From Pisolithus tinctorius (Eukaryota; Basidiomycota; Agaricomycetes; Boletales; Pisolithaceae), in NCBI GenBank assembly GCA_024663395.1, contig JANFAH010000001.1, positions 372,001-436,000 of the forward strand: a stretch of 64,000 nt of DNA. The letters are read 5' to 3'. Each line of letters begins with the position of its first letter. Position 1 is the first letter of the stretch. The position numbers were made by a program, and so were the translations under genes. Of the stretch, positions 41,331 to 51,366 are shown in pieces. The notes beneath the pieces were generated by a model. It had not been told where the DNA came from, did no database searches, and was given only the letters and a program-made list of their open reading frames with translations.

Positions 41331-44029
41331 ATGTAAAGAAAATACCTCTAGAAAAGCCACTTACCATCCAGCTGGCCGTCCAAGGCTTGTGATCCAAGGT
41401 GAACTTTGGAACTAAAGTACACTTCCAGTACCAGGGGATAGATTGTGAACGTCACTTCGATGTGATGAACATACAGAACTACAATCTGATATTAGGGACG
41501 CCGTTTCTCTACCAACACCAGGCATTGGTAGGGTTGCACTCACCGCATGTAGTGATTGGCAGTAAAACCCCAATGGAGATGCAGGGACCTCAGGTTTCTG
41601 TTCTGGAGTCTCGAGCAACCGAAGTATACCACGATAGCCTTGAGAGAGCGCGGCGCTACCTCCAGGAATTGTCAAAACCACTATGTTCGTTGGTTGGCTC
41701 GACAGCCTTACCCCCGTTCCACGCGATCAACCACGAAATCCCTCTGATTGATGAGAAGAAGATATATCCCTGGAGACCATCTAAATGCCCAGATGCATTG
41801 CGACCACTGTGGACTGAGAAGAAAAATGCCTACCTAAAAACGGGCCGATGGGAGCTCACCACTGCCCGCAATACGTGCCCTATGTTGCTGATCCCCAAGG
41901 CAGGAGACCCTCCTCGACTACGAGTCGTGGTTGACTTGAGGGAGCGAAACAAGAATACCCGAAAATTATCATCCCTGATGCCCGACATGGACGGCATCCT
42001 GCGGCATGTGGCCCGAAAACCATACCGATCGATAATAGACGGGGCCGATGCATATGAACAAATACGAGTGATCCCAGAGCATGTCGAGCGCACTGCGGTG
42101 ACAACTCCTGATGGGAATATGGTCAGCCTCGTCGTGCAACAGGGAGATTGTAATGCTCCGGCGACCTACCAAGCACTCATGAACCATATCTTTGGGGAAT
42201 ACATTGGGTCTTTCATGGACGTCTATCTCGACGACATTATCATCTACTCCGACACCCTAGAGGATCATGTACGCCATGTTAAGTCAGTGCTCCAGGTCCT
42301 TACTCGGGAGAAACTGTACCTGAGCGAGAAGAAGTTACGATTCCTCTGCGACGAGGTTAAAATCCTTGGGCGCATTGTCACTGACAAAGGGATTAAAATG
42401 GATCCCGAAAAAGTCGATCGGATTCGAAATTGGAAGGTCCCAACCAATCGAAACCTGTGCAAGGGTTTTATCGGGTCTGTGGGATACCTCGCGGATGATA
42501 TCTACAAGGTGCGCATACCTTTGGGTGTTCTAGCGGAAGCTAGCGCAGAGACCCGTCCGTTCCGCTGGACATATACCGAACAACGAGCGTTCGACACAGT
42601 GAAACAGTACGTCGAGGCATGTGCACCTCATTGTCGGGTACCTTTGAACTATGAAATGGGGCACGACCCCATATGGGTGATGACCAACGATTGCGGGAAT
42701 GGTATTGGCAGTGTAGTCGCACAAGGACTGGACTGGAAATCGTCCAAAGTGGCTGTGTTCTATTCGGCGAAAATGTCGTCAGCGCAGTGTAATTACCCCA
42801 TTCACGAGCAAGAATTGCTCGCAGGCGTGGAAACGATGCTGAGGCATAAGGATATCCTACAGGGGGTCCACTTCACTTGGGTAACCGATCACAAAAGTTT
42901 AATGTACCTTTTGGACCAAAAAGATCTCTCTGGGAGGCAAGCACGCTGGTTGGAGAAGCTGGCGGAGTTCGACTTCGATATAAAGTATGTACCAGGTGAG
43001 GACAACGTCCTCCCCGATGCCCTATCCTGGATGTATGAGTTCGACGCTCCCGGGACGATCCGCGCTCCAAGTGAATACCTACATCACGATGTGGATGTCA
43101 GCGAATCGGCGTCTCCGGACCGCACTGGAAATATGATCACTGCACCTGTCTACGTCGGGATTGAAGCGCTGGCGATAACCCCTAGCGAAAGGGGACCATC
43201 AGTAGATCAGCGGTCCAGGCAAGGCTCAACGGACACACCTGTGGGGGGGTCGTCATCCTCCAGCACACCCAAGCTAACGATCCGAATTAAACCGCCTAGA
43301 AAGACGCAGGCCCAGGCTGATAACATGGCACGAACCAGTGAACCGACGGGGCAATCTCGTCCCCACCGGCCCCTACCTCCTCCTGCGGAGACGGGACGTC
43401 CTGAGACGGGCTTGGAATTTGCGAGTCGCATGAAGAATCGTTTCGTTCTCCTAGGCCCAGGTGAACGAAAGAAGGGGGGAAAGGGTACAGACATACCTGC
43501 CTTACCTGAGAATGACCACGCCAGGTCCGCATTGCAGGACCATGAGCTGAGTAGACGTGTGACAAACACGGACCAACACACTACTATCCCAGATAGTGCG
43601 GATAAGGACCCAGTGACGCGCATACCACTGGTAGTATATCCAGGCAACGAGGGTTTACTGGCCAAAAATAAATACGACCAGGACCCATTCTTTAAACAGA
43701 TCCTGAGCGACCCGAAAGCATTTAAGAACTTCGAAGTCACACCAGATGGATTCATTAAATTGAAACTACCAGACTGTACAGTGTTCTGTGTACCAGACAT
43801 CGAGGTAAAAGGAAAACGACTTCGTGAAACCGTAATCGATCAAGCGCACTCTATTCTCGCCCACTTGGGCACGAAGAAAACAGTTTCATACATTCGAGAG
43901 TTCCTATGGTGGGATACCATGGTGAAAGATATCACCGAGTTCTGCGTGTCCTGCCGAACTTGCCAACGCAGCAAACCTCCAACGCACAAACCGTTTGGAT
44001 TGCTCAACCCACTACCCATACCTTCTTGA
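41331..44029 (+). pseudogene. Element 1 reverse transcriptase and RNase H
   Basis: RT motifs: LRVVVDLRERN, then IDGADAYEQI with the first catalytic Asp, then QQGDCNAPATYQALMN, then YLDDIIIYS with the catalytic DD. RNase H: WVMTNDCGNGIG, where element 2 has TDACGNGIG, so the first catalytic Asp appears changed to Asn here (GAC to AAC at a CpG). Further motifs are HEQELLAGVETM and VTDHKSLMYLL. A roughly 200-residue low-complexity linker (SSSSSTPKLTIRIKPPRK) precedes the integrase zinc region (HSILAHLG ... CVSCRTC). The frame ends at a TGA (44027-44029), probably from CGA. Confidence 0.92.
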
Positions 44030-46435
44030 CCATGGGAAGCAATTGGGGTCGACTTCATGGGCCCACTACCTGAATCCAAAGACCGCAATGGAAAGTACGA
44101 TTCGATCACGGTGATCATCGACTTGCTAACGTCTATGGTGCACCTCGTACCAAGTAAGACGACGTACACTGCTCGCGAGGTTGCGGAACTGATGTTCGCT
44201 GAAGTATACAAATATCATGGTTTGCCCAGAGCGATCGTCAGTGACCGCGATGTCCTGTTCACGAGCCTATTTTGGACCCACCTTAATGGCTTGATTGGAA
44301 TCAAACAAAAGATGTCCAGCACTTACCATCCAGAAACAGATGGAGCTACTGAACGCGCTAACCAGACCATTGGGCAAATGCTCCGATGTTGCATCGGCGA
44401 TAATCAAAAAGATTGGGTGGCACGACTACCTGCCATCGAGTTCGCTATCAATAGCGCGACATCTGAGTCACCATTTTTCCTGAATACAGGACGGATGCCA
44501 AGAAAGATGATATGGGACGCGCCTACAAGGGAAGAGTACCCGAGTGTCAGGGCCTTCACCAATAAGATGAAACTGACAATCATGGACGCTCACGATGCGA
44601 TAATGAAGTCGCGCATAAAGCAGACGATTGGCACTAATAAAAAGCGCCGAGATTGCCCTTTTGTCAAAGGGGATCTTGTATATGTATCTACAAAGAACAT
44701 TAGTCTTCCAAAGGGGACGTCCCGGAAACTCGTCCCGAAGTTCATGGGACCTTACCGAATATTAGAAGATTTCGGGAACTATTCCTTCTGGATCGAACTC
44801 CCTGATAACCTGAAGCAGAGGGGAGTGCACGACGTGTTTCACTCATCCCTGCTAAGGATCCACATCCCGAATGACGACCGAAAGTTCCCAGGTCGACGGG
44901 ATGACCAAATACCTGAGTTCGGAGGGACCAACCGTGAATGGGCCGTAGATCGTATAATCCGGCACCACGGGAGTCACGCCGACGCGACGTTTGAAGTACA
45001 GTGGACAGCAGGTGATCGGACCTGGCTCCCATACGAGGACGTCGCTCATTTGAAGGCGTTAAGCGATTATTTCGAGGTAATCGGAGTTGATGGAATAGAT
45101 GAGTTGAGGGACGCGGGTGACAGGGACACGTCGGACGATGATCCCCAGGTATTTGTTGGATACTTGGCACCGCATCTGTGTGGAAGCCATAAAAATCGCC
45201 CGTGCATGAGATGGAATGGCCAGACCCCAAGGACAACCACACCGCTCTATCCACCTTGCCACAATAATCGCCCCACATACACTTCACACTTTCCCTGCCA
45301 CCACTCCACACGCACTATTCCTCCACAACCTCCCAAACAGTCTGCGTACAGCTGCCCCTCATGTCAGTATCCGCTGACAGGACTGAGACCTGGACACCAC
45401 GCGCGTCGCGATAAGCCTCCTGCTCCTAACGCCCCCAACAAAAAACGTCCTTACCAAACTCGACCATCTTCTTGGCGTAAAGGACGGGGTGAACGAAGCC
45501 ATATCACCAAAAGGGACCTAGAACCTGTTAAACACTTTATCGCGGAAGTCATTGGCGACTTACAAAACTTGTTGTTCAGAACCTGTCCCACACCTGCTCG
45601 TACCAGACCAAACTTCATGTCCACCGCGCGCAAAGTAAAAAACATTGAGCGACAAAGTACCAACCTCTTCCTGGTCCGCAACCCTGACGAGGAAGGACGG
45701 GGAGATGAGCATGTGGTGATCCACAGGGAACAGGTTAAGACGTACTTCGAGTACGACTGCTCACTTCGATGCAAACATGAGGTCGCCCTAGACACACCTG
45801 CGGGTTATCACCTGTTTAGGGAAGCACACAGCCGCGAAGCAAAGTCTAAGGCGAGGTTTGCTTACTACGAAGTTGATGACAGCGGGAACATAGTTGTGGT
45901 GGCTGAGGGACCATCCCCTACCAGAGAGGAGGTACTGGGGAACGACGCGGACCTACGCAGCAAAGAAGAGGTCACGGGTGGACAGACGCTCAATAGTGTT
46001 CAGATGGATACCATCAATGCCCTCCTGTGGGATACTGCTGAGCGAGTCAAGAAGCAACAGCAGAGGGCTCACCAGGGTTACGTCGACCGCCGAGAGCGAC
46101 GGGACAGTCGAAGGCGAGAAGCGGAGCCTTACGGTAATCCCCTCCCTCGCGACACTCATCTTCCTCGCATCTCCCGATCCTCGAGACCTAACCAGAGATC
46201 ACGCAAGTCAAACGCTAACGTCAATCCTCATATCCACAACTCCTACGCACCTGAACAGCCGGTTGCTGGCCCCAGTACTTTCGTCGTCGACCACGCCATG
46301 ACTGGGGATGAGGGTTACGAGGAGGATGTGGATGCTTTAGGGGAGGACGATGACGAGGTTAGCCCAGAGCACGCGGCCAGCCCCGAGGACGCACAGGGAT
46401 TCGCCGTGGGAAAACTCCCGGGAAAGTCTGCGTGA
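44030..46435 (+). CDS. Element 1 integrase core, chromodomain and long C-terminal extension
   Basis: Open for 792 codons from 44057. The integrase core shows VDFMGPLP (first catalytic Asp), IVSDRDVLFTS (second) and HPETDGATERANQT (Glu), the D,D-35-E triad. GPYRILEDFGNYSFWIELPD is the GPY/F module, and EWAVDRIIRHHGSHADATFE with WLPYEDV is a chromodomain-like fold, which in chromoviruses directs integration to heterochromatin. About 420 residues follow: a Pro/His/Arg-rich part with CPSCQYPL, a mixed charged part (DLEPVKHFIAEVIGDLQNLL), a basic helix (RRERRDSRRREAEP) and an acidic tail. I do not recognise the extension. Confidence 0.88.
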   Translation, partial: PWEAIGVDFMGPLPESKDRNGKYDSITVIIDLLTSMVHLVPSKTTYTAREVAELMFAEVYKYHGLPRAIVSDRDVLFTSLFWTHLNGLIGIKQKMSSTYHPETDGATERANQTIGQMLRCCIGDNQKDWVARLPAIEFAINSATSESPFFLNTGRMPRKMIWDAPTREEYPSVRAFTNKMKLTIMDAHDAIMKSRIKQTIGTNKKRRDCPFVKGDLVYVSTKNISLPKGTSRKLVPKFMGPYRILEDFGNYSFWIELPDNLKQRGVHDVFHSSLLRIHIPNDDRKFPGRRDDQIPEFGGTNREWAVDRIIRHHGSHADATFEVQWTAGDRTWLPYEDVAHLKALSDYFEVIGVDGIDELRDAGDRDTSDDDPQVFVGYLAPHLCGSHKNRPCMRWNGQTPRTTTPLYPPCHNNRPTYTSHFPCHHSTRTIPPQPPKQSAYSCPSCQYPLTGLRPGHHARRDKPPAPNAPNKKRPYQTRPSSWRKGRGERSHITKRDLEPVKHFIAEVIGDLQNLLFRTCPTPARTRPNFMSTARKVKNIERQSTNLFLVRNPDEEGRGDEHVVIHREQVKTYFEYDCSLRCKHEVALDTPAGYHLFREAHSREAKSKARFAYYEVDDSGNIVVVAEGPSPTREEVLGNDADLRSKEEVTGGQTLNSVQMDTINALLWDTAERVKKQQQRAHQGYVDRRERRDSRRREAEPYGNPLPRDTHLPRISRSSRPNQRSRKSNANVNPHIHNSYAPEQPVAGPSTFVVDHAMTGDEGYEEDVDALGEDDDEVSPEHAASPEDAQGFAVGKLPGKSA

Positions 46436-46481
46436 GGAGGGAACTACCACAAGTACGACTGGAGAGGGTACTTTGTACCCT

Positions 46482-46492
46482 GGAGGGGGGAA
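46482..46492 (+). promoter_or_regulatory. Polypurine tract of element 1
   Basis: GGAGGGGGGAA lies directly before the 3' LTR, the expected primer site for plus-strand DNA synthesis. Confidence 0.8.
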
Positions 46493-46782
46493 TGTAGGGT
46501 TTCGGACCGACGCTTGACAGTATGTTCCCAAGAGGTGTTCATTCGATTGACAGATCCAATTTGTTACTCATTTATCTCTTTTGATTTACTTGTCCCGTTC
46601 ATCTATGTTGACGTTTCGTACCTGTTTGCTACGGTATAAAGAGACCCGTACTACGTAGAGATAAAGGGACTTCCTTCCCTACATCAATACAGACCACAAC
46701 GTCTGGATAATCGTGTAGTGTGTCTTAAGGAAAGTCTCTTGTGTCTACGTCACAAGTGTTACTACTTCGCCTCGGAGTCACA
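46493..46782 (+). repeat. 3' LTR of element 1
   Basis: 290 bp; differs from the 5' LTR at five sites by eye, all transitions. GTCAT follows directly. It contains a TATA box (GGTATAAAGA) near 46632. Confidence 0.95.
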
Positions 46783-47108
46783 GTCATGAACTCCTCGATC
46801 AACGGGATCGAATCCTTGACCAAATTCAGCATCGTCATGTACTGCGACAACAACCTCGTGCATGCCGGCGAGTACCTCTCGTCGTATATCTCAGTATGTA
46901 CGAGCTCTACATTGAACCGACCGATAGGATCGATTGAATGGGTAAATAGTGGTGGGACTCACTCAGCAGAAGTAATTGAATCGCGGACGTATGCGCGTTC
47001 CAGAAAGTCCAGTGTGACTACGATACCGAAGAGCGTAGCTAGAAGAGAGTATTTCTCCCGTTCTGCGTTGGTGGTGTACAGTCGGACCTCTTCGTCGAGG
47101 GACAGCAT
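46783..47108 (-). pseudogene. VPS28-like pseudogene, copy 5, 5' part
   Basis: Continuation of the gene split at 35038. Exon 1 starts MLSLDEEVRLYTTNAEREKY and includes LERAYVRDSITS. Intron 1 and exon 2 (HACTRLLSQY-like, IPSIDEFM-like) follow to the LTR. Exon 1 is intact here although it is missing from copy 1. Confidence 0.85.
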
Positions 47109-47348
47109 CGTCGTGGTTATGGCAGTACCCAGGAGGTGTACAAGGCTATGCCAACTCAGCAGTAGAATGTCAGGGGTATACGCCTGAGATCCCCAGGAGT
47201 GATGGTAACAAGGCAGTTAGATAGACAGAGATGTCGTGACATCCACTAATGACAACATTGAAAAGCATGGAGTCGTATCGTATGTAGTCCGGGAATGACA
47301 AGGAATAAGCGAGACTGGTATAAGTATATGTGCGGCCAGCACTGTCCA

Positions 47349-48755
47349 TCAAGCCTGTTGAGTACTTGCCACCGCTCTCTTCAACGCCTCCAGTTCTTGG
47401 AGCAACTTCGCACTTGCTTCCTCCGCTGCCCGCGCCCTTTCCTCGGCCGCGCGCTCCTTTTGCGCGGCTTCCTCTGCGGCCAGGCGTTCTTTCTCCTCCG
47501 CTGCCCGTGCCCTTTCCTCGGCTGCACGCCTTTCCTCCTCCGCTGCCTGTGCCCTTTCTTCGGCTGCACGCCTTTCCTCCTCCGCCCTTTTCGCGGCTTC
47601 CTCCGCGGCCTGCCGTTGTTCACGTTCTCGCTGCCTCTGTTCCTCTTGCTGTTTGGGACATCATAAGCGCGGACAGTAAATAGAAATAAGAGATGAATTA
47701 CCTCTTGTTTAAGTCTTTTTTGCTGTACAAGTTTCTCGAGTAAAGCAACCCGAGTTGTATAATACTGGGCACACACAGCATCTACGCTCTCCTTCCTAGA
47801 GACTGGCACCCGAGCCCATGTACCCGCTCGATTGTTCTTGGGAGCTCGCTCGGCACCCTCAAATATTGCATCGACAGCCTTAAACACAGTTTCGGCGAAC
47901 CAGTAACATTGTGTTTTACGGATGTTGTAGTTGGGCTCGTGTTTCGAAGTCAGATGAACCAAAGTCGCCAGCTCATGTGCAGAAGGTTGATGATTTTCAC
48001 GAAACTCTAGCGCGGAGATACTAGTAGCCTTCTCGCACCTCCGCTGCAGCTGTTCACCGGCTTGACTATCCCGGGTTGCCCAACTGGCGAGATCGTTGGC
48101 ATACCGCCACGAGGAACTGGAAGCAAAAGAAGTGGTAAGTCCAGATGAATCCCTGTCCTTCTGTTTTCCCTTCCCGTTGGCCTTGTTAACTTCGCGCAAA
48201 GGCGGGCTGCTTTCGTCAGCACTACTCGCGGTGGAATCTCCAGAGACATCTGGTGGGGTACCAACGACCACAGCAGTCTCTGGTGGAGCAGCTGGCGGCG
48301 TGACGGGCCCCGCCGAAGTATCTAATGGAGCAACGCCCTCGGTAGGTTGTGCGGCTGCTGCAGGATTGTCAACAGGTTAAGTCAATGAACTGAATATGAG
48401 AATGACCAAAATCACCTTTTGTCGAGTTCTGCTCACCACGACCCCTCTCAACAATGACAATAGCGACGTGCTTTCTGTCGGGGGAGAGGACGTTAAACTG
48501 CAGGAATTCATGTTCTTCCTTCCCACTCAGGTTTTTATACCACCCAACTTCTGTGACGGAACAATCCAAGGTGGCCTCACATTCAAGGATACCAAGGTAC
48601 CAGTCCTCGATGGGAGAGAAGGCAAAGGAGGATCGTTCTAACTCAGTGAACAAACTTCTGATCTTGGGAGGTTCCGGGGCCATTCCGAATATGCGAACGA
48701 GTCTTCGGAAATACCTGAGTAGTTTTCTGAACATGGATGTCGCGCGAAGAGCCAT
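47349..48755 (-). CDS. EHEFL coiled-coil family protein, copy 6 (intact, most divergent)
   Basis: Three exons, 48755-48437, 48357-47702 and 47648-47349, with introns of 79 and 53 bp (GTGAGC to CTGCAG, GTAATT to AAACAG). All joins keep frame and give 424 residues. It starts MALRATSMFRKLLRYFRRLV and contains CSVTEVGWYKNLSGKEEHEF, FNVLSPDRKHVAIVIVERG, an Ala/Pro/Thr-rich linker, ELATLVHLTSKHEPNYNIRK, TQCYWFAETVFKAV and a 100-residue coiled coil of repeated AAEERARAAEE-type heptads. It differs much more from the other copies than they do from each other, yet all signature residues and splice sites are kept. That suggests purifying selection on a real protein of unknown function. Confidence 0.8.
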
Positions 48756-48939
48756 ATTTATACAGGACGGGGTCGTGGTAGGTTGGCTGGAGTTGCGGCT
48801 GGAGTTTCCTCTCCTTGAGCCTGAACACAACAGTCACCAGTACCATGTGCACAGCTCTTGATTACATAACGCAGTTGGAGTAACTGACGTTATACCTGGT
48901 ATAGCAACAATAACGATGGCCATCTCAGCAAGTACCCTT

Positions 48940-49480
48940 ATTGTAACCTATCAGTCGACCATCCATTCGCAACACGGTGTACACGTAATATTTCAGTGTT
49001 GTACAGGGCCTGAGAAAGGAGTGGTACAAAGAATATCTCCTTGGGCAGCAAGTTAATTCTCACAGACATATACACTACACTGGATCCAATTGTGTCAACT
49101 GCAGAGGATGAGAGCGCGAGCAATGGACGGATGTCAGGATCTAAACTATGGTATCAGGAGGTAATCCCCTGGGACAAGGAAACTCGCGGATGGCACGAAA
49201 GGCCGCGGACATCGGAGGCCCATCTTGTTGCTACGGAGACGTTGTATAAAGTACCGATTGCAACCCAGCGAACAAGGAGCGGGAGAGGTATGTATGTCGT
49301 GTGTGCCATGGGCGGGTGATCGCGTTACTTACATCAATTCAAGTGAAAACAAAAGAAAACAAAAAAAAAACACCAGTGAGCAGGAGAGATCCGAAGGCTG
49401 CCGCCACAGGGTAAAAAGTACAAGGACTGTTCGTAAGACGCTCGACGATGGCACAAGTCATGTATGAGACCGCTTGTGGT
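48940..49480 (+). other. Block X, direct copy 4
   Basis: Diverged copy. The frame 49041-49319 keeps GSKLWYQE and WHERPRTSEAHLVATETLYK, but the upstream half is altered by indels. Function unknown. Confidence 0.35.
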
Positions 49481-49499
49481 TCAGACTAGGTATCTGATC

Positions 49500-49990
49500 A
49501 ACGCGGTATCCATAGGAAATGCCGGAGAATGAGTAGCATGCCATCAAAGTTGCACCGCTTCGCGGTCTCTCATGCATCTAGGGGATGAAAAGAACAAGTC
49601 CATGGTGTGTGCACAGTTGCGTTTCGATGGAGATGTGTACATAACATGGTGAGAACCCAGGGTCCGAACCCAATCCTTCGAGAAGGACATACCTGGTAGG
49701 GAATCTGATTTGGAATCGATGGGGCATACTGGGACAAGGACGGTTCGTGATATTAAACTGTAACGATAAGAATTCCCTCCAGAAATCACGCCACTTCGGT
49801 GCCTCCGTACCGATCTACGGTACGAAAATACTGTCATGCTGTATGGCTACAGCCTGTGCGTGTCCCAGGAATGTCAACCAATGGCAGCTCGGCATCGAGA
49901 ACAAAAACTCACTTACCGCATATGCATCGACTTTGTAACTCGCAAAACTGTCGCAATTTACGGACAAAACATGCTAGGTCACAGGCAGAA
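49500..49990 (-). other. Block Y, direct copy 3
   Basis: Direct copy of the block at 30810-31320, very similar by eye, with RRHRSGVISGGNSYRYSLIS on the minus strand. No family is recognised. Confidence 0.35.
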
Positions 49991-50144
49991 GAGTTGAAGC
50001 GTCGCTGCTGGACGTGGACCAGTCAGTCACGACTGATTCTCAGGCATACGACTCTCAACAACGTTTCAACTACGAAAGACGTGAAAATCAAGGCTCAGAT
50101 GGTCCTAAGAGCGGATGCTCAGCATCCATTTCAGCCCGCTTCTC

Positions 50145-50463
50145 GATTTCGCACGCGATGAGAACGTAAATTCGACAGATGCATCGCGGTCGCGTTGGCC
50201 GTCCGTACCCATACGTAACAGAGTGACAATCCCCACAATTGGGGTGTTCCAGTCGCCGATAGTCGGTGCATCCTAGAAGTGACGGAATTGGGGGAACGAA
50301 CTAAGAGTGGCATACCGTTTTTTTTTTCGACCGTAGACCCACCAGAGCAGGCAAGATTGAGGAGGGGATAGTTGCATCGCCATAGAAAAATAGTCACTGG
50401 CGTCGAAGACGAGGGAGGCGGTCGTCTGCAATAATCAAGGGGGAGAAAGTGGAAGTACAGCAT
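50145..50463 (-). pseudogene. Decayed cerato-platanin, copy 5
   Basis: Start-codon equivalent at 50463. Retains CNYPLLNLACSGGS and traces of the TLSSF region in shifted frames. Close to copy 4 at 31475-31792. Confidence 0.8.
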
Positions 50464-50965
50464 CATAGTCTCTGAGGAATGGGACTTGTTTCGATCGTTG
50501 GGATCAGCTCGGATGGGGCGTCAAGCCTAGTAGACGGTGGGAGGGAGAGTTTGACAGCGTCTCAATTTCATGGCTTTCAGTGCTCAATCAACGCATGGGA
50601 TTCAGAGATTGTTTGCCAGGGAATTTCATCGATACAACGGAGATAGCATGCCCAAATCGCCGTAGACAGCCTCCAGAAGGCTGCACTCGAAGGACAAATT
50701 GTGCTCGTTCTACAGATTGTGTAAGCACGCTGAGGCTATGGCGGCGCCGCGTCCTTCGAAGTTCCCAACCTTACATCCACATCCTGCTTATGATAAATAT
50801 ATCGACTGGACGCTCGACCTGAGAAAACACGGAAATCACCTACCGCGGAAGACAATGTTGTCGCCAATACGTGTCATGTCTCGCTGGCATCGGAAATTAA
50901 GATCGCAGCCAGGCTGAGAAAAAAGTCGTCGACAACACGCGTCGTGGCTGTATCGGGTGGCTATT
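50464..50965. repeat. Block Z, direct copy 4, cut by a retrotransposon
   Basis: Matches 31793-32300 and stops at TATCGGGTGGCTATT, where the 5' LTR of element 2 begins. The continuation of the unit is not found in the window. Confidence 0.6.
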
Positions 50966-51255
50966 TGTAGGGTTTCGGACCGACGCTTGACAGTATGTTC
51001 CCAAGAAATGTTCGTTCACTTGACAGATCCAATTTGTTTCTCATTTGTCTCTTTTGATTTACTTGTCCCGTTCATCTGTGTTGACGTTTCGTACCTGTTT
51101 GCTACAGTATAAAGAGACTCGTACTACATAGAGATAGAGGGACTTCCTTCCCTACATCAATACAGACCACAACATCTGGATAATCATGTAGCGTGTCTTA
51201 AGGAAAGTCTCTTGTGTCTATGTTGCAAGTGTTACTACTTCGCCTTGGAGTCACA
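50966..51255 (+). repeat. 5' LTR of element 2
   Basis: 290 bp starting TGTAGGGTTTCGG and ending GGAGTCACA, diverged from the LTRs of element 1 at about 15 positions by eye, mostly transitions. Confidence 0.93.
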
Positions 51256-51366
51256 TATTTTTATCCTCTCTAAAAACTGGTCTAAACCTCAAAACACATG
51301 CCCTTCCCCGATACCTCCCTCAACAATTTGCGAACTGATCCCTCGCATAGAAAAGAAGTGAGTATC

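Larger units (their letters stand above)
35039..46782 (+). mobile_element. Chromodomain Ty3/gypsy LTR retrotransposon, element 1 (with nested insert)
   Basis: Complete element with 290-bp LTRs (TG...CA ends), a 5-bp target duplication and a purine tract before the 3' LTR. The order Gag, protease, RT, RNase H, integrase, chromodomain is that of fungal chromoviruses. All coding parts lie in one reading frame once the nested insert, a 106-bp protease deletion and three TGA codons are considered. The LTRs differ at five positions, all transitions and four at CpG. It sits inside a VPS28 pseudogene. Two lesions make it non-autonomous: the deletion removes the protease active site, and a foldback element interrupts gag. 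Confidence 0.95.

Noticed and set aside
43207..43800. 197-residue minus-strand frame in element 1
   Set aside because: Antisense of the low-complexity RT-integrase linker; no family signature.
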